Of a stretch of 9,300 nt of DNA, positions 1-5,770 are shown piece by piece. Both the position numbers and the translations under genes were made by a program. The first letter of the stretch is position 1. Every line of letters begins with the position of its first letter. The stretch is from an uncultured Lachnospiraceae bacterium (GTDB lineage Bacteria; Bacillota; Clostridia; Lachnospirales; Lachnospiraceae), in NCBI GenBank assembly GCA_910586585.1, contig CAJUKA010000134.1, positions 1 to 9,300 of the forward strand, in the 5' to 3' direction. The notes under the pieces are model-generated. The model did not search any database, was not told where the DNA came from, and saw only the letters and a program-made list of their open reading frames with translations.

Positions 1-102
1 ACTGGGGTTCACGGGCTTCTTAAGCAGCGCAAACTTTTTACTCACAAGTACAATATGATACGTGCAATTATACCTGCTATGTGCTAAACTTAAATTATCC
101 AT
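1..102 (-). pseudogene. tnpA: IS200/IS605 transposase TnpA, N-terminal part
   Basis: Thirty-four codons are visible, starting at ATG 102 behind a GGAGGTG ribosome site. The first 18 residues, beginning MDNLSLAHS and including YNCTYHIV, match the conserved start of the Y1 (HUH) single-strand transposase and align with the second copy at 5769-6137 (MDNNSLSHTTWNCKYHIV). After residue 21 the family's usual basic segment (KYRRK) is replaced by KKFALLKKPV, which suggests decay or an early junction. The frame is open to the window edge, so the HUH and tyrosine motifs cannot be checked. Treating it as a pseudogene is an inference. Confidence 0.6.
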
Positions 103-109
103 CGGACAC

Positions 110-161
110 CTCCGTTATATATGATGTGGTTTACCAGACCTACATTCATTATACAACGGAG
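110..161 (-). promoter_or_regulatory. Anti-ribosome-site stem in the leader of the first tnpA
   Basis: On the minus strand the leader contains CTCCGTT (161-155), complementary to AACGGAG (116-110), which includes the tnpA ribosome site. A transcript from outside could fold and hide the site. The second copy has an equivalent and longer stem. Such sequestration is known for IS200 tnpA; here it is read from complementarity only. Confidence 0.4.
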
Positions 162-309
162 TTTTCTTTTTTGGTACTCTGCTCACCGCCTCTGGCATTT
201 GTTAGTCTCCCTAGCTCTGCTGGGGGATTTATACTGTTTTATTTTCCAGAGGATCACTGCAAAAGGCAATATAGTAAAATATTGGTATAGCGTAAGTAAA
301 GCAAAAATA

Positions 310-337
310 CCAAAAAGGATACTGATATCCTTTTTGG
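310..337. promoter_or_regulatory. Palindromic operator-like site upstream of the methyltransferase gene
   Basis: A perfect 12-bp inverted repeat with a 4-base centre (CTGA) has arms CCAAAAAGGATA and TATCCTTTTTGG. Its core, AGGATA-N4-TATCCT (316-331), recurs with identical spacing upstream of the Cas8-like gene at 2217-2232 and with one mismatch at 2306-2321. That recurrence favours a repressor or activator site. An intrinsic terminator is possible, but the T-run is inside the stem and is followed by GGCC, not a U-tract. A weak promoter (TTGCAA 342-347, 17-bp gap, TACAGT 365-370) could start just downstream. Confidence 0.5.
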
Positions 338-390
338 CCTGTTGCAATTTTCATGTCGGTATGATACAGTACTAATAGGAGGAGGTTTTT

Positions 391-2106
391 ATGTTGGAAA
401 AAAATTTAATTGAATTAAAGGTACAGGAGTATGGACACATTGAAAAAATATGGAGTGACATTTCAGGTAAGGTTAGGGAGTTTTCGCTTAAAATATCCCC
501 ATATACGGTTTTCAGTATATCTTATCTGGCATATCTTGTTAGTGATAATCAGATTAAGGACACGAAGGGACTGATTATGTTTGCAGAAGAGAGACTGGGC
601 GAAAACCGGGTACGGTTCATCGAAGACAACATTTACGACCTGTGGTGGTTGGCTGTCAAGCTGGGAAACACATACCAGAAAGAAAGTACGGCCGCACTGG
701 TGCTATGGGGACCGTTGGAGTGCTTCCCGGGAATGTGCGAAACACCGGAAAGCATTGCAAAACTGGCAGTCAGGCTTCTAGAGGGAAGTGACGGAGCCGT
801 AGCCGATTTCTGTTGCGGGGACGGCTCGTTCCTTTTGGAGGCCGTAAACAGGGAAACGGGTTCTTCATATTTCGGCGTTGAAAGCGATGCGGCGGTCAGG
901 GAAGTGGCTGCAATCAGGATGGAACTAGCATCGTGCGGAAGTGTGGAGATTGACCACGGTTCTGTTTTTTCAATCGACAACAACAGGAAATTTGACAGGA
1001 TATTTTGCGAGTATCCTTGGGGCTACAAGATAAGCGACCTAGAGAATGACAAAAATGGGCTTGCCGTCCTTGCCAGCATGATACCGGAAATCATGAAACC
1101 GACAGTGGCAGACTGGCTGTTCGTTGCAAATGCTGCATACCATGTCGGCGATGGGGGCAGGGCAGTGGTTGTCACATCAAACAACCTGACACAAAAGGGC
1201 GGTGTCAATGTAGCAATTCGTCGAAAACTTGTCGGTCTTGGATGGCTGGAGGCGGTCATCTCGCTGCCGGAAAAATTGTACGACACGACACCGGTAGCGA
1301 CATCGCTACTTGTTCTGGGCCGGAACAACAGGGAAGTCAGGATGATCGATGCAGGCCTGATGGCCTTGCAGGGAAAGAAAAAAAGTGTGATAAGCGATGA
1401 AGCGGCTACAGAAATTGTTTCACTGTTGGAGAAGGACGCACCGAACTCGGTAAAAGTTCCACCCCAAATGCTGGACGATCATGATTATGTGTTCAATCCT
1501 TCCGAATACCTGAATGCGGCCGCAGGGGACAGACAGGTGGTTACACTTAATATGGTAGTAAAAAACATAAAAAGGGGGACACAGATAAAAGCATCGGAGC
1601 TGCATATGTTTGAATCCGACAGACCGACAGACTTTCGATATCTCGTTCTTGCAAACATTCAGGACGGGATTATGGGCGGAGATTTTATGTATCTAAGCGA
1701 AATTAGCAAGAATTTGGAGAAATACTGTGTTAATGATAATGACCTGATAATTTCGCGGAGCGGTGCACCCGTAAGAACTGCAGTAGCTTCCGTTAAGGAC
1801 GGACAGAAGTTCCTTGCTAACGGAAATCTGTTTATTGTCGAGCTTGATCGTAAAAGAGTTAATCCATATTTCATTAAAGCATATTTTGAAAGTGCGGAGG
1901 GGACAAATGCCCTGTCGAAAATAATGACCGGCTCCACACTACCCAACATTTCGGTGGACAGCCTGATGAGGATGCAGATTCCGTTGCCGTCGATAGAGGA
2001 ACAGGATGCCATTGCGGATAAGTGTAGGGAAAAGATAAACATTATCATGGCTTTAAAAGAAAGGTTGGCAGAGGAAATGAAGGAACTGAAAAATATTTAT
2101 AAATAA
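391..2106 (+). CDS. N6-adenine methyltransferase-like protein fused to a type I specificity (HsdS) domain
   Basis: The start at 391 follows a strong AGGAGGAGG ribosome site. Residues 1 to about 110 form a helical N-terminal region. Next is a Rossmann methyltransferase core with SAM-binding motif I, DFCCGDGSF, at residues 139-147. Motif IV reads EYPWG at 207-211, where N6-adenine methyltransferases normally have (N/D/S)PP(Y/F/W). From about 385 to the end lies one HsdS target-recognition domain with family hallmarks: NDNDLIISRSG, TGSTLPNISVDSL, then IPLPSIEEQ leading into a helical coiled segment. There is no nuclease motif and no neighbouring hsdR. At 571 residues it resembles HsdM-HsdS fusions. 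By family it would bind DNA at a specific site and might methylate adenine, but the altered motif IV leaves catalysis doubtful. A terminator follows directly. Confidence 0.85.
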   Translation: MLEKNLIELKVQEYGHIEKIWSDISGKVREFSLKISPYTVFSISYLAYLVSDNQIKDTKGLIMFAEERLGENRVRFIEDNIYDLWWLAVKLGNTYQKESTAALVLWGPLECFPGMCETPESIAKLAVRLLEGSDGAVADFCCGDGSFLLEAVNRETGSSYFGVESDAAVREVAAIRMELASCGSVEIDHGSVFSIDNNRKFDRIFCEYPWGYKISDLENDKNGLAVLASMIPEIMKPTVADWLFVANAAYHVGDGGRAVVVTSNNLTQKGGVNVAIRRKLVGLGWLEAVISLPEKLYDTTPVATSLLVLGRNNREVRMIDAGLMALQGKKKSVISDEAATEIVSLLEKDAPNSVKVPPQMLDDHDYVFNPSEYLNAAAGDRQVVTLNMVVKNIKRGTQIKASELHMFESDRPTDFRYLVLANIQDGIMGGDFMYLSEISKNLEKYCVNDNDLIISRSGAPVRTAVASVKDGQKFLANGNLFIVELDRKRVNPYFIKAYFESAEGTNALSKIMTGSTLPNISVDSLMRMQIPLPSIEEQDAIADKCREKINIIMALKERLAEEMKELKNIYK

Positions 2107-2128
2107 TTGTAAATAGAGCTAGTTAATG

Positions 2129-2156
2129 AAGGGAAGAAAAATTCTTCCCTTTTTAA
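2129..2156 (+). terminator. Intrinsic terminator after the methyltransferase gene
   Basis: A 10-bp perfect stem (AAGGGAAGAA / TTCTTCCCTT, loop AAA) runs into a T-rich tract, 22 bases after the stop codon. It separates transcription of the methyltransferase from the Cas8-like gene downstream. Confidence 0.8.
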
Positions 2157-2203
2157 TTTGGTATTAATATGGGTTTAATCAAGCAGATTGTTATATTAAA
2201 GAA

Positions 2204-2233
2204 TAGGATATCAATAAGGATAGATATATCCTA
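2204..2233. promoter_or_regulatory. Upstream operator cluster (AGGATA-N4-TATCCT plus a half-site)
   Basis: A core palindrome, AGGATA-GATA-TATCCT, lies at 2217-2232. An extra half-site, TAGGATAT, at 2204-2211 could also pair with the right arm. The core has the same arms and 4-base spacing as the site at 316-331 before the methyltransferase gene. It sits about 33 bp upstream of the -35 box of the promoter at 2265, a position that suits looping with the site at 2306 or activation. Confidence 0.5.
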
Positions 2234-2264
2234 ATTGGTTTTTTAATTTTTCTCAAAAAAAAGC

Positions 2265-2293
2265 TTGACAATACGAATTTTTAATGATATCAT
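2265..2293 (+). promoter_or_regulatory. Strong sigma-A type promoter for the Cas8-like gene region
   Basis: A consensus -35 box TTGACA (2265-2270) is followed by a 17-bp gap and TATCAT (2288-2293), one base off the -10 consensus. Transcription should start near 2300, directly before the palindrome at 2306-2321, so a bound protein could block it. It is the only good promoter seen between the two large genes. Confidence 0.75.
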
Positions 2294-2300
2294 ATAAAAA

Positions 2301-2323
2301 CAATTAGGATATATAAATCCTAA
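2301..2323. promoter_or_regulatory. Operator-like palindrome at the transcription start
   Basis: TTAGGAT and ATCCTAA arms (2304-2310 and 2317-2323) flank a 6-base centre. Read as AGGATA-TATA-AATCCT (2306-2321), it is the third copy of the shared operator, with one mismatch. Bases 2301-2314 are also the exact reverse complement of 2224-2237, so the promoter lies between 14-bp inverted repeats. Confidence 0.55.
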
Positions 2324-2377
2324 AAGGTTAAGAATATAAATAAATTTAAGTTGCTATTATTGGAAAGGAAAAGAAGT

Positions 2378-2488
2378 ATGAAAAATGATGATTTGAAAAA
2401 AAATTTTAACATTACCTTGAATCCTGCTGTGAAAGGAATAAATTATGGAACTAATATTTATAACAGGCAAGGCATCCGAGATGGATGA
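2378..2488 (+). CDS. Small 36-residue reading frame ahead of the Cas8-like gene
   Basis: The ATG at 2378 follows a GGAAAGGA purine-rich ribosome site, and it is the first frame downstream of the promoter at 2265. The product starts MKNDDLKKNF, is polar, and contains VKGINYGTNIYN. I do not recognise it. It overlaps the next frame (2445) out of phase, so the two may be remnants of one frameshifted gene, a leader, or a real small protein. A VNYGVNTV stretch in the small frame after the Cas8-like gene (4367-4501) is loosely similar. Confidence 0.4.
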   Translation: MKNDDLKKNFNITLNPAVKGINYGTNIYNRQGIRDG

Positions 2489-2657
2489 TAAGTATGGCAG
2501 CGTTGAAACACGATGTAACGTAGACCCCAAAAAGTGTCTGCATGACAACACTACGCACAAAAGTGGTCTAAAAACACAAAACTGTTACGAAAAAATATTG
2601 AATGGGATTAGCTTTTTCCTATTGAACAACGTGGCAAAAAAGAACTCCATTTGGTGA
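2445..2657 (+). CDS. Possible 70-residue hypothetical protein
   Basis: The ATG at 2445 has a GAAAGGA ribosome site seven bases upstream, lying inside the preceding small frame. The product is soluble, rich in Lys, Asn and Cys, and begins MELIFITGKASEM; a second ATG lies at codon 13. It ends 28 bases before the Cas8-like start and would share its transcript. I recognise no family, and low-complexity AT-rich composition makes a chance frame possible. Confidence 0.35.
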   Translation: MELIFITGKASEMDDKYGSVETRCNVDPKKCLHDNTTHKSGLKTQNCYEKILNGISFFLLNNVAKKNSIW

Positions 2658-2685
2658 ATATGTATAGGGAAAGGGGACAGGGAAA

Positions 2686-4365
2686 ATGGTTAATAATCTG
2701 TTAGGTGCTATAGAGAACATTCCGACGAAGGATCTTGAAACCGCCGTAGTTAGCAACCATGTGCTCGGCAAGGGATATTACTTTATCCTGCATGACAATA
2801 ATGAACTTGAGGGTCCGTACAGGGTAACCAAGAAAGACTGTGGCATGAACCACGACAAACAGGAATGGTTCCGAAATAAAGATTTCTTCTCGATGTGGTT
2901 AAACAACGATGCGAACAAGGCTCTGTCTATAAAAGCCAAGAACTGGCTGTCTGCAGTGCCGTTTATGCTGGCGTTTAAAAAGAGCAAACTGCACAAGGTT
3001 AAGGGCAACGAAGATGCCATAATTCGGGCCGTTATGGAATTGGATGAACGTTGTGGAAAAATGCCGGAATGTGCAGAATTAATCGGCGGCGGGAGGGAGG
3101 TATACAAAGATGCAGTATACAGGCTTACGAACTGCATGGAAAAAGCACTTGAATATCTTGCAGAACAGGGTGAAACAGTGGGGGACACTGACATAATTAA
3201 AATTTTCTTGGATAATGAAGATGAGAATTACATTCGGAGCGGGAAGAAATATCTTTACTGTTCGCTTTTTAACAAAGATACAATTTCCGTGACTGATGGA
3301 AAAACATCTGGTCCATCCACCTTTTTTATGAGTTATAACAGTAAAAAACCATATTTGATTCCATCAGATATGGGCTACAGCGCACCATTCTACATTTGTG
3401 TGGAAGATGCATACAGGATGTACATGCTTTTTAAGTTTCTGAAAATGAGACAGAAAAACGGAGTTGTATACATTCCGTACAACAACTTTGATTTGTCGGG
3501 AATTGGCAGCGATGAGAATACTGAGGGATACTGCTTGAAGATTGATAATGGTGCAATTACGGATTTTTCACTAAATATCTTGTCTGAACGGAAGTATGAT
3601 TTTTCTGTTGTAGACTATATTGGTATTAAAAACCTGAAGCCAATGAAAATATCCGGTGCGATAAAACGGTACATACTCGGGCTTCCGTACAGAAAGAACA
3701 GCACTGGAGAAGGTGGCGATGAATATTTTGTCCCAAGCAATCACAGAGCAGCCATGCTAATGCCAACATTTGAGGACGATATAGCAGAGTATATTGAAAC
3801 TGGCACCATGCCGGATTTGATAAGGAGGATGTTGTGGCAACTGGCATACCAGAACATTACACAGTGCATAGACGATCGATACCTGTGGGAGTGGGAGAGT
3901 TATGCACGGCACATTGTAAACACATGGCTGAATATTATATATAATGGTAAGGAGATAAATATGCAGGAAAATTTTACTGTCATAAACAACGATGAAGATT
4001 TCAATTATGCTGCAGGGCAACTTGCTTACTTTTTGACTTCCCGGGCCAGTCGGCCGGATATAAAAAGGTGGGAAACCCAGAGCTGGTTGATGATCAACAA
4101 CACCGTGGCGCTGATGGTAAAGCTCCGGGATAACCTTGCGTTCTATGCTTTGGAGTGTCCGGAAATTGAAGAATTTACCAATTTGGTCTCAGAGATTTTT
4201 AGATATGCGGAAAATGCTAAAACCTTTTACCCACATAGATTCATAACGGGGTATTTCGACCGTAATGTTGTATTGGAAGCCTTGACAGATGAATCCGGAA
4301 GTCTCGGCAATATTAATGAGTTCAGTAGCCCTGAAAACTTAACAACCAAATTGGCGGATGAATAG
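2686..4365 (+). CDS. Stand-alone Cas8b/Csh1-like protein (putative Cascade large-subunit homologue)
   Basis: This is a 559-residue soluble protein starting at ATG 2686 behind a purine-rich AGGGGACAGGGA stretch. The C-terminal third resembles the type I-B Cascade large subunit: NDEDFNYAAGQLAYFLTSR at 435-453 fits the family's acidic-aromatic-AGQL-Y-L-S signature, and HRFITGYFDRN at 517-527 fits its terminal LAGYLSxN motif. Residues near 85-100 (NWLSAVPFMLAFKKSKL) occupy the place of the family's SNNYLTFF segment. The usual length, about 550-620 residues, agrees. Cas8 subunits recognise PAM and DNA within Cascade. Here cas5, cas6, cas7, cas3 and a repeat array are all missing, so any role must be different or the gene is an orphan. 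Similarity was judged by eye; it could be a distant unrelated fold. Confidence 0.5.
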   Translation: MVNNLLGAIENIPTKDLETAVVSNHVLGKGYYFILHDNNELEGPYRVTKKDCGMNHDKQEWFRNKDFFSMWLNNDANKALSIKAKNWLSAVPFMLAFKKSKLHKVKGNEDAIIRAVMELDERCGKMPECAELIGGGREVYKDAVYRLTNCMEKALEYLAEQGETVGDTDIIKIFLDNEDENYIRSGKKYLYCSLFNKDTISVTDGKTSGPSTFFMSYNSKKPYLIPSDMGYSAPFYICVEDAYRMYMLFKFLKMRQKNGVVYIPYNNFDLSGIGSDENTEGYCLKIDNGAITDFSLNILSERKYDFSVVDYIGIKNLKPMKISGAIKRYILGLPYRKNSTGEGGDEYFVPSNHRAAMLMPTFEDDIAEYIETGTMPDLIRRMLWQLAYQNITQCIDDRYLWEWESYARHIVNTWLNIIYNGKEINMQENFTVINNDEDFNYAAGQLAYFLTSRASRPDIKRWETQSWLMINNTVALMVKLRDNLAFYALECPEIEEFTNLVSEIFRYAENAKTFYPHRFITGYFDRNVVLEALTDESGSLGNINEFSSPENLTTKLADE

Positions 4366-4366
4366 A

Positions 4367-4501
4367 ATGGTATCTGACAAGAAAGCTTGCGGTACTAATG
4401 GCGTAAAAGACACCAAGGTCAACTATGGTGTGAATACTGTGATTCTGAATGCTACGAACTATGAGGGTTTTGGGGAGAAAAAATTGAATGAGCTGTTATA
4501 A
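4367..4501 (+). CDS. 44-residue frame coupled to the Cas8-like gene
   Basis: The ATG begins two bases after the TAG of the Cas8-like gene, close enough for translational coupling, although no clear ribosome site is visible. The product starts MVSDKKACGTNG and contains KVNYGVNTVILN, then EGFGEKKLNELL. In type I-B operons cas7 follows cas8b, so this could be a truncated remnant at the cas7 position. I see no certain Cas7 motif, and the frame may be an independent small protein. Confidence 0.4.
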   Translation: MVSDKKACGTNGVKDTKVNYGVNTVILNATNYEGFGEKKLNELL

Positions 4502-4795
4502 CCATCGGATCTAATTCCCCGCAGCTGTGCTGTGTCATAAACTAAACGAAGTTTTTGTTGACACCTTGCAATACTGCTACGGGAAGTTATGTTAAAGAGG
4601 GTGAATGATTTCTTTATTGCGAGGGGGCGAATGCATCTGGTATGTTGGAACATTTAACGAAGCCGATACAATTTCACTTCTGGGATATGTGACAGATAAA
4701 TGTTTTAACAAATAGATTCTTCGCCGGAATTGATTTAAATAGCCAGAGAACTGGGAATGTAATCTTGACACTATCACAATAGAAAGGAGTATATT
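4502..4795. other. Gene-poor spacer with decayed-looking DNA
   Basis: All plus-strand frames are broken within 4502-4600. The minus-strand frames here (4459-4653 and 4592-4777) overlap each other and lack good ribosome sites. The only candidate is the 36-codon frame at 4605. TTGACA occurs at 4559 and 4766 but neither has a convincing -10 partner. No repeat or RNA gene was recognised. Confidence 0.4.
4605..4715 (+). CDS. Possible 36-residue peptide or gene remnant
   Basis: The ATG at 4605 follows AAAGAGGGTGA, a usable ribosome site. The peptide contains GECIWYVGTFNEADTISLLG, whose composition looks like real coding sequence. The short length and broken frames upstream suggest the end of a decayed gene. 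No family assigned. Confidence 0.3.
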   Translation: MISLLRGGECIWYVGTFNEADTISLLGYVTDKCFNK

Positions 4796-5089
4796 ATGAA
4801 AAGAATTGTAGGCAATAAATTATATGATACTGATAAGGCAATCCAGATTGCAAAATATATAACTAAAGAGGAATACTATGGTGGAACTGCTTTTATTTCC
4901 CCGTCCCTTTATCTTAAGAAAACAGGTGAGTGGTTTCTATGTTGCGAGGCAACCTCACTTAACTATTATCGTGAGTTTTGTTGCGGTCCCCAAATAATAC
5001 CACTTACACCAAATGAGGCGAAGATATGGCTTGCTGAGAAAGGTTTTGCAGATGAATACATCCAATATTTTGGAGAACTTGATGAATAA
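4796..5089 (+). CDS. Small hypothetical protein, paralogue 1 (97 aa)
   Basis: The start at 4796 is preceded by GAAAGGAG. The protein begins MKRIVGNKLYDTDKA, has a central LYLKKTGEWFL segment (about 41-51), then IIPLTPNEAKIWLAE and ends DEYIQYFGELDE. The same plan occurs in the next gene. I associate it with a widespread small protein family of clostridial accessory DNA (N-terminal basic-NGxxYdTeTA, central LYxxkxGxxFL, C-terminal EAxxWAE); to my knowledge its function is unknown. It has no signal peptide or membrane segment. Four cysteines, in CCEATS and FCCG, are absent from paralogue 2. It is separated from the next gene by 27 bases, so the two are likely co-transcribed. Confidence 0.8.
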   Translation: MKRIVGNKLYDTDKAIQIAKYITKEEYYGGTAFISPSLYLKKTGEWFLCCEATSLNYYREFCCGPQIIPLTPNEAKIWLAEKGFADEYIQYFGELDE

Positions 5090-5116
5090 AACATTTAGTA
5101 TAGGAAGGAGCTTGTT

Positions 5117-5383
5117 ATGAGAAGAATTATGAACGATAGAATGTACGATACTGATAAGGCAACTTTGGTTGTAAAATATAGAGAGGAATTAGAAGATGAA
5201 CCTTTGTTTGGCTCTTCATTTCTCTATCTTAAGAAAACAGGAGAATGGTTTTTATACTACGAGGGTGGTCAATACAGAGACACACAAATAAAGCCAATTA
5301 TGTCATTTGAGGCGAAAATGTGGCTTGCTGAGCGCGATTTCGTGGACGAGTACATCCAATATTTTGGAGAACCTGAAGAATAA
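5117..5383 (+). CDS. Small hypothetical protein, paralogue 2 (88 aa)
   Basis: The start at 5117 has an AGGAAGGAG ribosome site. The product shares the YDTDKA, LYLKKTGEWFL, EAKMWLAE and DEYIQYFGE blocks with the gene before it, and the DNA of these blocks is also close. This indicates a tandem duplication followed by divergence of the middle section, which is nine residues shorter here. A terminator follows 38 bases after the stop. Function unknown. Tandem variants of small proteins in accessory DNA sometimes reflect selection by changing targets; that is speculation here. Confidence 0.8.
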   Translation: MRRIMNDRMYDTDKATLVVKYREELEDEPLFGSSFLYLKKTGEWFLYYEGGQYRDTQIKPIMSFEAKMWLAERDFVDEYIQYFGEPEE

Positions 5384-5421
5384 ACACTTGGTAAAAATGT
5401 ACAGAACATAAAACGTTTTCG

Positions 5422-5458
5422 AAATCCCCTGACAGAATACCCTGTCGGGGGATTTTTC
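5422..5458 (+). terminator. Intrinsic terminator after the paralogue pair
   Basis: A 14-bp stem, AAATCCCCTGACAG with CTGTCGGGGGATTT (one G-T pair, loop AATACC), is followed by T residues. It ends the two-gene transcript. Confidence 0.85.
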
Positions 5459-5491
5459 AGTAACATCATTTATTATGTCCGTATTTAAAGG

Positions 5492-5645
5492 ATGGTAGCA
5501 AATTTACAGATACCGAGTAATGATGGAAACGTGGATATTATTAACCAGTACATAGTTTTTACCAAAGTATGCAATGAACAGATGAATATACATTGTAGGA
5601 CAAGGGAAATGGTGCAGGAGGCAATTAGGATATGTAAAAATCAGT
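5492..5645 (+). pseudogene. Gene fragment, possibly the C-terminal part of an Rpn/PD-(D/E)XK transposase-like protein
   Basis: About 51 codons from 5492 read as coding (IINQYIVFTKVCNEQ and TREMVQEAIRICKNQ). This recalls the C-terminal helical part of Rpn-like recombination-promoting nuclease/transposase proteins of Firmicutes, which usually continue with VLxEYL. The frame is cut by the right-end hairpin of the IS200-type element at 5646 and then runs on through element DNA to 5758 as basic nonsense. No ribosome site supports the ATG, and the N-terminal nuclease part is absent. The remainder of the gene is not found beyond the far end of the element, so a deletion accompanied or followed the insertion. 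Family assignment is from memory of similar sequences. Confidence 0.45.
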
Positions 5646-5666
5646 ACCACCGGCTTAGCCGGTGGT
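5646..5666 (-). repeat. Right-end hairpin of the IS200-type element
   Basis: A near-perfect palindrome (ACCACCGGC, TTA, GCCGGTGGT) would be the structure bound by TnpA at the cleavage end. Its outer bases ACCACC match the left-end hairpin at 6226-6246. Confidence 0.65.
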
Positions 5667-5770
5667 TTGAGTTTCGCCCTATAAGGGCTCGTTCCCGGCG
5701 TTGGAGTCTAAAGACTCGCCAAAAGGTTCGCCAGCCGCAACTTCAATTACCTGCTTAGCCCCTTGGGCTT
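5667..5770 (-). other. Structured non-coding right-end region of the element, with a plus-strand terminator
   Basis: Three small hairpins follow one another: GCCCT-ATA-AGGGC near 5675-5688, GAGTCT-AA-AGACTC near 5704-5717, and AGCCC-CTT-GGGCT at 5757-5769. The last is followed on the plus strand by TATTTTTTCTT, making a probable terminator against transcription entering the element. In related elements with tnpB, this right-end region gives the omega RNA; no tnpB is present here. Confidence 0.4.

Larger units (their letters stand above)
1..235 (-). mobile_element. Degenerate IS200/IS605 left end (partial, runs off the window)
   Basis: This is the left part of a minus-strand IS200/IS605 element. 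It contains the beginning of tnpA (102 down to 1), its leader, and a subterminal hairpin at 209-225 (CCCTAGC, loop TCT, GCTGGGG). The second copy, near 6140-6250, has the same order: tnpA start, a shared TATACAACG stretch, then a hairpin. The spacing here is longer and the bases have diverged, so this is a separate, older or related element. The outer boundary near 235 is approximate because IS200-type elements make no target duplication. Confidence 0.6.

Noticed and set aside
310..337. Hairpin before the methyltransferase gene as an intrinsic terminator
   Set aside because: No U-run follows the stem, and the core sequence recurs with the same spacing upstream of the Cas8-like gene, which points to a protein site.
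121..375. Plus-strand frame of 84 codons before the methyltransferase gene
   Set aside because: It lies over the antisense of the IS left end and the operator palindrome, has no ribosome site and reads like chance sequence.
391..2106. Type IIG restriction enzyme (nuclease-methyltransferase-specificity fusion)
   Set aside because: The N-terminal 110 residues lack a visible PD-(D/E)XK pattern and the length is far below the usual 900 or more residues.
2200..2330. Repeated AGGAT/ATCCT blocks as a mini CRISPR array
   Set aside because: The units are short palindromes with irregular distances and no conserved 25-40 base repeat or spacers of uniform size; operator copies explain them better.
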